Source: Janthinobacterium sp. PC23-8 (GTDB taxonomy: Bacteria; Pseudomonadota; Gammaproteobacteria; Burkholderiales; Burkholderiaceae_D). From it: a DNA stretch of 64,000 bases. Position numbers and translations under genes: made by a program. This document shows, in pieces, positions 10,801-18,574 of the stretch (within the stretch, counting starts at the first letter, position 1; the number at the start of each line of letters is the position of its first letter). The stretch spans positions 630,660-694,659 of the forward strand of contig NZ_NJGY01000003.1 of assembly GCF_002250505.1 (NCBI RefSeq). The letters are read 5' to 3'. The notes under the pieces were generated by a model. The model saw nothing but the letters and a program-made list of their open reading frames with translations, had not been told where the DNA came from and ran no database searches.

Positions 10801-11604
10801 TCCGGCTGGCGCCTGTATCGCAGCGGAGATCTGGAAATCAGCAATTTGCGTGCGCGGGGAAATATCGCCGGCGGCGCGTTCCAGAGCGGCCTGTGGCCAG
10901 AAAACGGTGGCACAGGATTCTGGCTCGGCGCAGATGCATTTCGGATGGGGAATTTCAACACGGGCCAGTATTTCGAGGTGACAGCGGCGGGTAATTTTTC
11001 GATGCCAGGCCTGCGCGTCTCTGGTGGGAACGCTACATTCGACGGCGCGCTGTCGGGGGCCACAGGGACGTTTGCCGGCAATTTGTCCGCAGCATCAGGC
11101 ACGTTGGGTACGATCACGGCCGGCTATTTGCGGAATACTGCCAATACGACATATGTGGACCTGAATGCGACCGGCGGGCAAACGTTTTTGTACGCCGGCG
11201 GCGGCAAAATTCGGCTCACTGCCGATGGGAGCGGGGAGTTCGCCCGCGCGATTATTTCACCGCCGAATGTCGTGCAGAAGGGAACAGAGCCTCTGTCGGT
11301 GGGCTGGCGAGACAACACTATGCCGTTCACAGTCTACATCGACACTGGCGAGGCATTTTCCGATCTCTGGTATATCGCACCCTCTGCTACCTACATTGGC
11401 AATGCAACGCTCACTGGCGGATTGGCACGGTCAGGCGGGCTCTCCGGCTATGTGGAAACCACGATTGTCGTTGGTGGTGGTCTATACACCGGCGCGCAAA
11501 CGCCAATCGGTCAGCAAATCTATTTGCGTGTCACATGGACGCCAGGCGATGGCTCGGGGAGCATTAACCCCGCAGCGATTGCATGGAAACTGGTGAAGGT
11601 TTAA
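7888..11604 (+). CDS. Long tail fibre / host-specificity protein with FN3-like domain and Ala/Ser-rich stalk
   Basis: The 1238-residue protein has three visible parts: an N-terminal ~220 residues ending in a fibronectin-III-like segment (about 125-215, with the PxxPTGL...TLAW pattern); a ~390-residue stretch (about 265-655) made almost only of Ala, Ser, Gly, Thr, Asn and Gln in short AAQSA-type units, suited to a trimeric stalk; and a C-terminal ~580 residues with a region like the post-FN3 part of lambda gpJ-type proteins and a beta-rich tip. It likely contacts the receptor. Base composition drops slightly after 9900, consistent with a swapped C-terminal module. Confidence 0.75.
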   Translation: MSAVVGERDTLIMGTVPRYAAPLDRALMLTASATMFEISLSGTPAPATITFSALMLGAIGDIAFSSEPPVALTVGKGNAVLRYEDMSASIVTVTAAAVVEGVRYAARQTVAKQQALDLAPPPAPTGLVATGHPATITLAWNAAPANYSNLSHTEVWRAPVNNFAQAVLAGRADGREYTDPVGPGAFRYYWIRHVSRAAIPGPYNASSGTVGASDAEVGHLLQVLTKQITESQLYADLGAKIDLIEPTRDAVADLEQVYGDTVNAATSAGAAAQSASAAVAASVAADLAKAAANNAAGGAGQYAAQSAQSATNASTSAGTASTAAQQSAQSATNANGSASAAASSASTAAGAAGAAGQSANAASTSQAAAAGSVTTAGAAATASNEAKLSAQAARDAAGTARDAAGVSASAALISSNVATAAATAAGDSASAASQSAITANTRAGAASASAGSAATSETNAGSSASAAAQSAQLAAQSRDAAGGAASAAAGSASTANAKSTAAEQSAASASAAAVTANSASAAAAQSAGDAGYVAGQAGLAAQNAGGSAAAAAQSASSANTKSTEAAQSATAANSARTAAEAAYGQAQGAAHAASGSASTADARATAAGQSATAANSAATTASTSAGEAGFYATQAASSKTAADGSAASAASSLQQVQAIYRADLTNLCQDPTFAKGASNWNHTGIIALAGGGDGVWPFANCALVTGRNSTQIAPQVLVSPGDTHYFSAWVCSQSGAAPTFSVGVYFTGSNDYQSVVAAATCTAAQSNYVWIRITGSVTVPAGARTANLWMGLGSDAAIYWAVTGIEWRPSQVVQALTAVVNTEIQTRADQYTATSRRVDSVQASIEGPDGLAGKYAAVKITADATATALGKVQAKYGVQLDADGVSGGFELLAGGGRLDFGVRAGTFFIAAPAGSGIASSLPFIVRTTETVIGGVTIPIGMYVADAFIQNASITNAKIGGDIWSSNFVAGQSGWRLYRSGDLEISNLRARGNIAGGAFQSGLWPENGGTGFWLGADAFRMGNFNTGQYFEVTAAGNFSMPGLRVSGGNATFDGALSGATGTFAGNLSAASGTLGTITAGYLRNTANTTYVDLNATGGQTFLYAGGGKIRLTADGSGEFARAIISPPNVVQKGTEPLSVGWRDNTMPFTVYIDTGEAFSDLWYIAPSATYIGNATLTGGLARSGGLSGYVETTIVVGGGLYTGAQTPIGQQIYLRVTWTPGDGSGSINPAAIAWKLVKV

Positions 11605-11607
11605 AAA

Positions 11608-12462
11608 ATGACGAATTTACGTATCCTCCACGACAACGCCGCCGACCGTGCGGTGCTGACCGCAGCGAGCCAGGCCGGCGCGCTCGGCCCGGCCAACTTG
11701 CAGCGCGACGCCAAGGGCGCCGTGCTGCGCGCCACAGGCACGGCACAAACTATCGTTGCCGCATGGCCCACCCAAGAGGCGATCGCCTGCGTGGCGCTGA
11801 TTTTTACCAACATGACCAGTAGCGCGCGCATGCGTGTGCGCGGCTATGCCCGGCCGGCCGATGCCATCCCCGTGCTCGACACAGGCAGCATATTCCCATG
11901 CCCGGCCGCCGTGCACGGCTCGTTCCCGTGGGGTGTTCTACCGCTGGGCTGGAACGCCTACACGCCCGGCGGCGTAAATACTTGGGCGCGCGGCGGCGGC
12001 GCCGACGGCGTGGCCTGGTTCCCGTCGGTGCGCGTTCGCAAACTGGTGATCGATATCTCGGCGCCGCAAAGCCCCGAAGGCTATCTGGAAATCTCGCGCC
12101 TGGTGGCGGGTAATTACTGGTCGCCCGAGTACAACGCCGAATACGGCGCCCAGTTGCAGCTGCAGGACAGTAGCGAGGATTACCGCACCGCCGCCGGCGA
12201 CCTGAAAACGGCCGTGGGCACCACCAGCGACAAGCTCAATATCAACCTGGCGCACCTGACGCCGATGGACCGCGCGCGCCTGATGCGCATCCTGCGCGAG
12301 AACGGCAAGGGCAAGGCGATGCTGTTCAGCCTGTTCCCGGAAAACCCGGATCCGCTGCTGGAACAGGATCACATGCTATATGGCAAAGCCGGCAACCTGG
12401 ACGCGGTGGCCACGCCGTATTTTGAAACGTATTCCGCACCACTACAGATCGAGGGGATTTAA
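11608..12462 (+). CDS. Phage tail protein of unknown role
   Basis: The 284-residue product starts three bases after the fibre stop and ends directly before the next fibre-like gene, so it belongs to the same transcript. It looks like a single globular protein without membrane segments. It may be a baseplate or fibre-attachment part; I do not recognise the family. Confidence 0.5.
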   Translation: MTNLRILHDNAADRAVLTAASQAGALGPANLQRDAKGAVLRATGTAQTIVAAWPTQEAIACVALIFTNMTSSARMRVRGYARPADAIPVLDTGSIFPCPAAVHGSFPWGVLPLGWNAYTPGGVNTWARGGGADGVAWFPSVRVRKLVIDISAPQSPEGYLEISRLVAGNYWSPEYNAEYGAQLQLQDSSEDYRTAAGDLKTAVGTTSDKLNINLAHLTPMDRARLMRILRENGKGKAMLFSLFPENPDPLLEQDHMLYGKAGNLDAVATPYFETYSAPLQIEGI

Positions 12463-13755
12463 ATGGCTGATTTTTTTTACGATGGCATGCCGAACGTCAA
12501 CGAGCGGCTGAATCTGCTGTACACAGCATTTTCGACCGGACCATACAACGCACTTCCGCTCACGGGTGGTGCGCTCACCGGGCCGCTGACATCGGCCTCG
12601 ACCATCACCGCAACCCGCGTCGGAACGGCAGGCATTGTCGAGCAGATGGCCCTGGTTACCAACTCAGGCGGCGCAGGTATTTCCGGTACAGCTATCCGAT
12701 TCGGCTATCCCGGCACGAATGGCTACGGCAGTCGTATTGTTGGCGCAGGAGACCCCACCGCGAGCTCCGCCGGATATACCGCATTTGAGACAGGGACAGG
12801 CGCGGGCGCATCGGGGTACAGGGAGGTAGTCCGAATCACTGAAACAGGCGCCGTATTGATTGGGGCAAAAACGCTGGAGAATTCCGGGCAGCCGGATCTG
12901 CTCCAGGTACACGGGCCGATGCGCATTTCCTCACCGGTTTCCTCGGGCGCTTTCATCATGGCCGCAGGCTATAAAAATAGCCCCAGTTTTGTGTTGTACG
13001 GTGGCGATGGCGGAACATTTAATCAGCCAAGCTCGGTGTTGTACATGACAAAGGCCGAGGTAACGGCCCGGAGCATATCCGCAAATGGAACAGTCAATAC
13101 AGGGGGCAACGACTATGCTGAATATGTGCATAAATGCCTCGGCTGCGGCATTGTCGCGAGGGGCCAGATCGTCGGCATCACGGCAGGCAATACAATCACC
13201 GATCAGTGGGCGGACGCCGTCATGTTCGCCATTAAATCGACGATGCCGTCATTCGTCGGTGGCGACACATGGGCGAGCAGTATCGGGCCGCGCCCGGACC
13301 CTCAAGCTGGCCCAGCGCCAGTCCAGCCACCGCGTCGTCTTGATGTGACCGAGCAGCAGCCGCTGCCCGACACCAATCCGCCGCAATACCAGGACGTGCT
13401 AACGCCCGGCGATACCGATGCCGAGTGGGCGGTAAAACAGGCCACCTATGCCGCAGCCCTGGCCGCGCACGCCGCCGCCGTGCAGCAGGATGCGGAAGCG
13501 CTGGCCACGTTCGAGGCCGCCCTGGAGGTCGCGCGCCAGAAGGTTGACCGCATCGCCATCGCCGGCCGCGTGCCGGTCAATGTGCTGGGCGCCCAGCCTG
13601 GCGATTACATTGTGCCGGTGCAGGATGGCGATGGCATTGCGGGCGCCGCCGTGCACGCGGACGATATCACCATGGCGCAGTATCTGCGTGCGGTCGGGCG
13701 CGTGATTTCGATCGAATCCGATGGCCGCGCCTATGTGATGGTCAAGGCCGTATGA
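12463..13755 (+). CDS. Tail fibre-like protein with probable auto-processing chaperone domain
   Basis: The 430-residue protein has an N-terminal attachment segment with LTGGALTGPLTS, a repeat type common in fibre shafts, then a beta-rich body. Near residues 215-225 the motif GGNDYAEYV resembles the start of Peptidase_G2/intramolecular chaperone domains, which trimerise fibre proteins and then cut themselves off. An Ala-rich helical segment (about 320-370) and a small C-terminal domain follow. The self-cleavage assignment is from motif recall only. Confidence 0.6.
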   Translation: MADFFYDGMPNVNERLNLLYTAFSTGPYNALPLTGGALTGPLTSASTITATRVGTAGIVEQMALVTNSGGAGISGTAIRFGYPGTNGYGSRIVGAGDPTASSAGYTAFETGTGAGASGYREVVRITETGAVLIGAKTLENSGQPDLLQVHGPMRISSPVSSGAFIMAAGYKNSPSFVLYGGDGGTFNQPSSVLYMTKAEVTARSISANGTVNTGGNDYAEYVHKCLGCGIVARGQIVGITAGNTITDQWADAVMFAIKSTMPSFVGGDTWASSIGPRPDPQAGPAPVQPPRRLDVTEQQPLPDTNPPQYQDVLTPGDTDAEWAVKQATYAAALAAHAAAVQQDAEALATFEAALEVARQKVDRIAIAGRVPVNVLGAQPGDYIVPVQDGDGIAGAAVHADDITMAQYLRAVGRVISIESDGRAYVMVKAV

Positions 13756-13777
13756 CAGGTCAGCAAACCAATATCGA

Positions 13778-13797
13778 CCCGCTTCGGCGGGTTTCTT
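13778..13797 (+). terminator. Terminator between fibre gene and holin gene
   Basis: CCCGC-TTCG-GCGGG (13778-13791), a stable UUCG tetraloop hairpin, is followed by TTTCTTT. The same hairpin stands before the holin gene of prophage 2 in inverted orientation. Confidence 0.75.
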
Positions 13798-13823
13798 TCA
13801 TTTCAACCACAAGAGAGGCAATC

Positions 13824-14252
13824 ATGGCCATCGAAACCACCGCCGCTGGCGGCGCACTGATCAAACTGTTTGGCGTGCCGGTGCTGGCCGGCGCCGCCGC
13901 CACGTCGCTGGGCTTCATGTTCATGTGGCCCCGTTCGACCAGGGAGGCATTTATCCGTTTCTTTTCCAGCATTATCATTTCCACCTTTATCGGCCCGGCG
14001 CTGGTGGCGGCCGTGCTGTCGTGGTGGCCCAGCCTGTTCGACAGCGCGAAAACCGTGGCCGGCCTGTATGGCGGCGACCCGGCCACGGGCTTCCTTTTCA
14101 TCGCTGCGCCGCTGATGGTGGCGGCCGGTTTGCCCGCGTGGTGGGTGCTGGGCGCCTGCGTGCGCTGGTTCGACAAGCGGCGCGGCAAGGATATCGGCGA
14201 GCTAGCGGCCGATGCCGCCGCCGTCGTCAAAGACGTGCGCGGTGTGCTGTGA
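13824..14252 (+). CDS. Putative holin of prophage 1
   Basis: The 142-residue protein has three to four hydrophobic segments and a basic C-terminal tail (KRRGKD...), and its stop overlaps the endolysin start (GTGA). Membrane topology plus the adjacent endolysin point to a holin. The start is the ATG preceded by AGAGAGG. About four in five residues match the holin of prophage 2 (18094-18522, opposite strand), counted by hand. Confidence 0.7.
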   Translation: MAIETTAAGGALIKLFGVPVLAGAAATSLGFMFMWPRSTREAFIRFFSSIIISTFIGPALVAAVLSWWPSLFDSAKTVAGLYGGDPATGFLFIAAPLMVAAGLPAWWVLGACVRWFDKRRGKDIGELAADAAAVVKDVRGVL

Positions 14253-14764
14253 CGGGCGCGCAATTATTGGCCATCATGCCGTTTGCCGGCCAGCGCGCCG
14301 CGCTGTACCTGGCGCCCTTGACTGCCGCGATGCAGGAATTCGGCATCGATACGCCGGTGCGCCAGGCCTCGTTCCTGGCGCAGGTCGGTCATGAATCGGC
14401 GCAGTTGCGTTACGTGCGCGAACTGGCCAGCGGCGCGGCCTATGAAGGACGTGGCGACCTGGGCAATGTGGTGGCGGGCGACGGCGTGCGCTTCAAGGGG
14501 CGCGGCCTGCTGCAGGTGACGGGCCGCGCCAATTACGCGGCGTGCGGCGTGGCGCTGGGATTGAACTTGCTGGCTGCACCGCAATTGCTGGAGCAGCCGG
14601 TAGCCGCCTGCCGCTCGGCGGCCTGGTTCTGGCAGTCGCGCGGATTGAATCTGCTGGCCGACCTGGGCGACCAGGAAAAGGTCACGCGCCGCATCAATGG
14701 CGGCCGCAATGGCCTGGCCGAGCGGCTGGCGCTGTTCCAGGTGGCGCGCAAGGTGCTGGCATAG
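14249..14764 (+). CDS. Endolysin, GH19 (chitinase-like) muramidase type
   Basis: The 171-residue protein carries hallmarks of phage GH19 lysozymes: QVGHES near residue 45 with the proposed catalytic Glu, then YEGRGDLGN, FKGRGLLQVTGRANY and INGG. It would cut peptidoglycan once the holin opens the membrane. The start is the GTG at 14249, four bases overlapping the holin stop. There is no signal peptide, so it depends on the holin. Confidence 0.85.
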   Translation: MTGAQLLAIMPFAGQRAALYLAPLTAAMQEFGIDTPVRQASFLAQVGHESAQLRYVRELASGAAYEGRGDLGNVVAGDGVRFKGRGLLQVTGRANYAACGVALGLNLLAAPQLLEQPVAACRSAAWFWQSRGLNLLADLGDQEKVTRRINGGRNGLAERLALFQVARKVLA

Positions 14765-14787
14765 GGCTCGCCGCGTTTTGGTGAGCC
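14765..14787. other. Hairpin at the end of prophage 1
   Basis: GGCTC-GCC paired with GGT-GAGCC around a seven-base loop directly after the endolysin stop. It has no T-run, so it is more likely a processing or stability hairpin than an intrinsic terminator. The rest of the gap to the permease (to 14955) holds a 12-bp palindrome (GCCGTGCACGGC, near 14850) and nothing else I can name. Confidence 0.3.
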
Positions 14788-14955
14788 ACGCCAGAAAACA
14801 GTGCAGGCAGGCATTGCCGGCATGGCGGCATGGACATTTTTGCACCGTGCCGTGCACGGCGGGCTGGCACGATGCATGCATGGTGGCATACGATGTTCTT
14901 CTCGTCTCATGCTTGCCGACCTGGTGCGGCAGGCTTACCGGAAATGGAGCGTACC

Positions 14956-16425
14956 GTGGCAAAACCTCACCTGACAGCGATCCCCCGCAGCATCACGGCA
15001 ACGCCTGGCGACACGCCGTCCCCCGTCGATGACATGCTGCCGGCCGGCAAATTGTTCACGCTGGGCCTGCAGCATGTGCTGGTGATGTATGCGGGCGCCA
15101 TTGCCGTGCCGCTGATCGTCGGCCGCGCGCTCAAGTTGCCGCCCGAGCAGGTAGCCGCCCTGATCAGCGCCGACCTGTTCTGCTGCGGCCTGGTCACCCT
15201 GATCCAGTCGCTGGGGATCGGCAGGTATTTCGGCATCCGCCTGCCGGTGATGATGGGCGTCACCTTTGCCGCCGTCAGCCCGATGCTGGCGATGGCGAAC
15301 AACCCCGAACTGGGCGTCACGGGCATCTTTGGCGCGGTGATCGGCGCGGGCATCGTTTCCATGCTGCTCGCGCCCTTGATCGGGCGCCTGCTGGGGCTGT
15401 TTCCGCCGGTGGTGACGGGCAGCATCATCGTCGTGATCGGCGTGTCGCTGATGCGCGTCGGCGTGAACTGGGCCATGGGCGGGCCGCCATCGATGGCGAA
15501 GATTGCCGATCCGGCATTTGTGGCGGCGGCGGGCAGTGGTCCTGCGCCGATGATCGCCAATCCCGCCTATGGCGCGCTGGACAATATGGGCATCGCGCTG
15601 TTCGTGCTGGTGGTCATTTTGCTGGTGGCCAAGTACGGCCGCGGCTTCCTCGTCAATATCGCCGTGCTGACCGGCATTATTGCCGGCACGGCGCTGGCCT
15701 TTGCGCTCGGCAAGACGGATTTTGCCAGGGTCGCCAGCGCCAAGGCGTTCGCCATCGTCACGCCGTTCCAGTTTGGCATGCCGACTTTTGACGCAGTCGC
15801 CATTCTGACCATGAGCCTGGTGATGATCGTCGTCATGATTGAGTCCCTGGGCATGTTCCTGGCGCTGGGCGAAATGACCGGCAAACGCATCGGCCGCGAA
15901 GATATCAGCCGTGGCTTGCGCGTGGACGGCCTGGGCACTTTGATCGGCGGCGTCTTCAATACCTTTCCCTACACCTCGTTCTCGCAGAACGTCGGCCTGG
16001 TCGGCGTGACGGGCGTGCGCAGCCGCTGGGTCTGCGTGGCCGCCGGCATCATTTTGCTGGTGATGGGCGTGATCCCGAAAATCGCCCAGGCCGCCGAAGC
16101 CGTGCCGGCCTTTGTGCTTGGTGGTGCGGGCCTGGTGATGTTCGGCATGGTGGCCGCCACCGGCATCCGTATCCTGGCCGGCGTTGACTACAAGGGCAAC
16201 CGCAACAACCTGTTGATCGTCGCGCTGGCGATCGGTTTCGGCATGCTGCCCCTGGTCGCCGAGCAGTATGCACAGCATATGCCCAAGGCCCTGTCACCGC
16301 TGCTGCACAGCGGCATCCTGCTGGCGGCGATCGCGGCGGTCCTGTTGAACTTGTTCTTCAATGGACCAGGATCGCAGGAAGAAGCGCACACCAGGGCGTG
16401 CGACAGCAGCCACGGCAGTGAATAG
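14956..16425 (+). CDS. NCS2-family purine (xanthine/urate) permease
   Basis: The 489-residue polytopic membrane protein has 12-14 hydrophobic segments and the NCS2 signature QNVGLVGVTGVRSR (16003-16050). It resembles the XanP/PbuX/UacT branch, which brings xanthine or urate in with protons. I place the start at the GTG 14956 because GGAG stands six bases before it; the ATG at 14944 is the alternative. It is a chromosomal gene lying between the two prophages. The exact substrate cannot be read from the sequence. Confidence 0.85.
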   Translation: MAKPHLTAIPRSITATPGDTPSPVDDMLPAGKLFTLGLQHVLVMYAGAIAVPLIVGRALKLPPEQVAALISADLFCCGLVTLIQSLGIGRYFGIRLPVMMGVTFAAVSPMLAMANNPELGVTGIFGAVIGAGIVSMLLAPLIGRLLGLFPPVVTGSIIVVIGVSLMRVGVNWAMGGPPSMAKIADPAFVAAAGSGPAPMIANPAYGALDNMGIALFVLVVILLVAKYGRGFLVNIAVLTGIIAGTALAFALGKTDFARVASAKAFAIVTPFQFGMPTFDAVAILTMSLVMIVVMIESLGMFLALGEMTGKRIGREDISRGLRVDGLGTLIGGVFNTFPYTSFSQNVGLVGVTGVRSRWVCVAAGIILLVMGVIPKIAQAAEAVPAFVLGGAGLVMFGMVAATGIRILAGVDYKGNRNNLLIVALAIGFGMLPLVAEQYAQHMPKALSPLLHSGILLAAIAAVLLNLFFNGPGSQEEAHTRACDSSHGSE

Positions 16426-16446
16426 GCAGGAGTGAAAAGAGGCGGC

Positions 16447-16869
16447 TCAGGCGTCGCGCCAGGTCGCTTCCAGTTCATCGCGGCGCGGCGCGTCGGCGAT
16501 ATGCAGTATCAATGTCGCGCGCAACTCGGCGGCATGCACGGCGCGGTGCCTGGCGAACCAGAACACCTCGCTCAATTCCTCGTCTTCGTGCCAGCTCGTG
16601 ACCAGGGAATTTTCGGGCGCGACGTCGTCATAATTGGTCGCCTCCAGATACGCATCGTCGATGGCGTCATGCCACGCTTCGCACTGCGTACCCCAGACCG
16701 ACGCGTACCGGCAACCGGCCGCAACCAGTGCGCGGCAGCTTGCCCACATCACCATTTCTTCCACCTCGGCGTCAACGATTACGATGGCTTTGAAGGGCGG
16801 CAAGTCTTCCAGCACGGGAAAATCGCTGTCGGGCGTCAGGTGGAGATAGCGCAGGGTTGGTTTTTGCAT
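16447..16869 (-). CDS. Hypothetical protein, acidic, 140 residues
   Basis: An acidic soluble protein rich in Glu, Asp, Trp and Ala, without signal peptide or membrane segment. It is convergent with the permease gene and lies just outside the left end of prophage 2, so it is chromosomal. I do not recognise a function. Confidence 0.6.
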   Translation of the reverse strand: MQKPTLRYLHLTPDSDFPVLEDLPPFKAIVIVDAEVEEMVMWASCRALVAAGCRYASVWGTQCEAWHDAIDDAYLEATNYDDVAPENSLVTSWHEDEELSEVFWFARHRAVHAAELRATLILHIADAPRRDELEATWRDA

Positions 16870-16907
16870 GGAGACAGAAGTGAGTATGCGCCACCGTTGC
16901 AGCCAGC

Positions 16908-16972
16908 ATAAGCGCTGGTGCCCGGAGCCGGAATCGAACCGGCACGCCCTTACAGGCGGGAGATTTTAAGTC
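16908..16972 (-). repeat. attL: attL: 65-bp direct repeat, 3' half of tRNA-Leu(UAA)
   Basis: Matches 52973-53037 at 64 of 65 positions (C at 16935, T at 53000). It holds the tRNA from the anticodon loop to the CCA end plus eight flanking bases. The 5' half is missing, so this copy is not a working tRNA gene; it is the original chromosomal 3' half displaced by integration. Confidence 0.92.
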
Positions 16973-17015
16973 AGTTGCGAAATTCATATAAATCAACGAC
17001 TTAGCGCGCTTTTTC

Positions 17016-17087
17016 GTTCCGCAAAAGTAACTATTATAACCGCCTGTAGGCCGCATGGATGCTCGGCCTCATTACTGTTTGCGGAAC
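17016..17087. promoter_or_regulatory. Probable integrase arm-type sites, left pair
   Basis: TTTTGCGGAAC occurs inverted at 17016-17026 (exact) and as GTTTGCGGAAC at 17077-17087. The same 11-mer occurs twice just inside attR. Paired short repeats flanking both att sites are the layout of integrase N-terminal arm-binding sites. Confidence 0.6.
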
Positions 17088-17102
17088 GATTCCAGCCTGA
17101 TT

Positions 17103-17615
17103 TTATCGTGCCATGCCGTTCGCGCGCACGAACGCCTGGCACGCGCGCCCAGTGGCCGCCACCTCTTCCGTCTGCAGGATCAAGGCTTGAATATCTCGCT
17201 CCACCGCGTCAGGAAGTAGCCCGCCGGCGGGATCGGCTTCAATGCCGCTGGCGGCGCCGTCGGCATTGGTCGGGGCGGCAGGTCCTGCACTTGCACAGAA
17301 GGCAGGCTTGTGCATGCGCTCATCAGCAGCAAGGCGAGTGCGGACAGTGTTGATTTCATCGGCGTAGGCTTTCGTGATGGCCAGCGCGGTGGCGGCCTGT
17401 TGTTTGGCTTGCGCCAGGTTCTCGGCGACGCGCTGCGCCACCGCTTTCGATTCTGCTGTGGCGCGCGTGGTCTTCTCGGCATCCCACAGCGCCTGCACGG
17501 CCGTCCTGCCCCGCTCGACGCCATGTGCGTGCAAGAATACCGCTCCGATGGTGCCGGCCAGCAGCAGCGCCGCGGCGAGATATAGCCAGCCAGGAACCTT
17601 GGCCAGCGCGCTCAC
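17103..17615 (-). CDS. Rz: Inner-membrane spanin subunit (Rz-like)
   Basis: The 170-residue protein has one N-terminal membrane segment (WLYLAAALLLAGTIGAVFL) followed by a long Ala/Lys/Gln/Glu-rich periplasmic helix, the i-spanin plan. The start is the GTG at 17615 that overlaps the endolysin stop (GTGA). It would pair with the lipoprotein encoded inside it to fuse the two membranes at lysis. Confidence 0.8.
   Translation of the reverse strand: MSALAKVPGWLYLAAALLLAGTIGAVFLHAHGVERGRTAVQALWDAEKTTRATAESKAVAQRVAENLAQAKQQAATALAITKAYADEINTVRTRLAADERMHKPAFCASAGPAAPTNADGAASGIEADPAGGLLPDAVERDIQALILQTEEVAATGRACQAFVRANGMAR
17180..17359 (-). CDS. Rz1: Outer-membrane spanin lipoprotein (Rz1-like), nested in Rz
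   Basis: This 59-residue frame lies wholly inside the Rz gene in another frame. From ATG 17359 it gives a short signal sequence ending in the lipobox LMSAC, followed by a proline-rich chain (PPRPMPTAPP), as in lambda Rz1. Nested Rz1 is well known for lambdoid phages. Confidence 0.85.
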   Translation of the reverse strand: MKSTLSALALLLMSACTSLPSVQVQDLPPRPMPTAPPAALKPIPPAGYFLTRWSEIFKP

Positions 17616-18097
17616 GCCAGCACCCCGCCGGCGGCAAGATACGCAGCCTGCAGCTTTGCCAGCGGACGCATGGGCTGGCCAGCGTAGTTCGCACCAGGTA
17701 GCGATGCCCACAGGTTGCTGACGGCGGCAACGGCCTCGGCAAAGAGCCCCGCCTCGATCAGCGGCAGCGCGCGCCGCTCGCGGATCAACTGGATCGCCCA
17801 TGCATCCTGCGAGGCAGGGCCGAAATCTGGTAATTTGAGCTGCGCCTTGTAGTGCGCATAGTCGCGCAGCATGAACTGGTACCGGCCGCTGGCGTTCGAC
17901 GTGAGGCCGCGGCTATTAATGACCTTGGACTTGCGGCCGCCAGCGAACGGGTGCGCGCGGAAATCCGTGAAAACCTCCGGCCGGCCATCGACGCCGGTCA
18001 CAATCACGTCGTAACCGTTGCTGCGCGTCGCCGGGCTCGTGCTTGTGCCTTCGGCAAAGGCGATCATATCCAGAAATGCCTTGAGGTTTGAGTTCAC
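17612..18097 (-). CDS. Endolysin, lambda R-like transglycosylase
   Basis: The 161-residue protein follows lambda R almost along its length: AFLDMIAFAEGTS with the catalytic Glu, NGYDVIVTG, GRYQF, FGPASQDAWAIQLI, RRALPLIEAG and NLWASLPGANY. Lambda R cleaves the glycan as a lytic transglycosylase. The start is the GTG at 18097, overlapping the holin stop (GTGA). No export signal is present, so release depends on the holin. Prophage 1 uses an unrelated GH19 enzyme behind a near-identical holin. Confidence 0.9.
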   Translation of the reverse strand: MNSNLKAFLDMIAFAEGTSTSPATRSNGYDVIVTGVDGRPEVFTDFRAHPFAGGRKSKVINSRGLTSNASGRYQFMLRDYAHYKAQLKLPDFGPASQDAWAIQLIRERRALPLIEAGLFAEAVAAVSNLWASLPGANYAGQPMRPLAKLQAAYLAAGGVLA

Positions 18098-18522
18098 AGG
18101 CCACCCCGCACATCCTTGACGATCGCGGCCGCATCGCGCGCCAGATCGCCGATATCCTTGTCGCGGCGCTTGTCGAGCCAGCGCACGCAGGCGCCCAGCA
18201 CCCACCAGGCTGGCAGGCCGGCGGCCACCATCAGCGGTGCGGCGATGAACAGGAAGCCCAAGGCCGGGTCGCTGCCGTACATCACGGCCACGTCCTTGGC
18301 GTTGTCGAACAGGCTGGGCCACCACGAACGGACGGCCACCACCAGGGCCGGCCCCATCAGGACGGAAAATACAATCGTCACGAAAAACCGGACGAATGCT
18401 TCTTTTGCAGATTTTGGCCACATAAACATGAATCCCAGTGAGGTTGCGGCAGCGCCGGCCAAGACCGGGATGCCAAAAATTTTGATCAGTGCGCCGCCGG
18501 CGGCGGTTGTTTCGATGGCCAT
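18094..18522 (-). CDS. Putative holin of prophage 2
   Basis: 142 residues with several membrane segments and a basic tail, directly before and overlapping the endolysin. It is a close homologue of the prophage 1 holin in inverted orientation 4 kb away. Its upstream hairpin (CCCGC-TTCG-GCGGG) is also shared. Confidence 0.7.
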   Translation of the reverse strand: MAIETTAAGGALIKIFGIPVLAGAAATSLGFMFMWPKSAKEAFVRFFVTIVFSVLMGPALVVAVRSWWPSLFDNAKDVAVMYGSDPALGFLFIAAPLMVAAGLPAWWVLGACVRWLDKRRDKDIGDLARDAAAIVKDVRGGL

Positions 18523-18546
18523 GAAAGCCTTTCAGGTGGTGGAAAT

Positions 18547-18568
18547 GAAAAACCCGCCGAAGCGGGTT
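18547..18568 (-). terminator. Terminator after tailspike gene
   Basis: On the - strand, AACCCGC-TTCG-GCGGGTT followed by TTTTC. It separates the tailspike gene from the lysis genes. Confidence 0.75.
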
Positions 18569-18574
18569 GGGTGA

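Larger units (their letters stand above)
1..14764 (+). mobile_element. Prophage 1, late (tail and lysis) end of a siphovirus-like prophage; left part outside window
   Basis: All genes from the window start to 14764 run on the + strand in the order tail tube, tail assembly chaperone, tape measure, tail tip, fibre, further tail proteins, holin, endolysin, which is the late end of a long-tailed phage. Head genes, integrase and left att site are not in the window. I find no right attachment site: beyond the endolysin stop the sequence passes within 200 bases into a chromosomal permease gene. Confidence 0.9.

Noticed and set aside
14765..14955. Right attachment site of prophage 1
   Set aside because: No tRNA and no repeat within the window marks an att core; the left end needed for comparison is outside.
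16916..16972. A second tRNA-Leu gene at the left prophage end
   Set aside because: Only the 3' half is present; acceptor 5' strand, D-arm and half of the anticodon arm are missing, so it is attL, not a tRNA gene.
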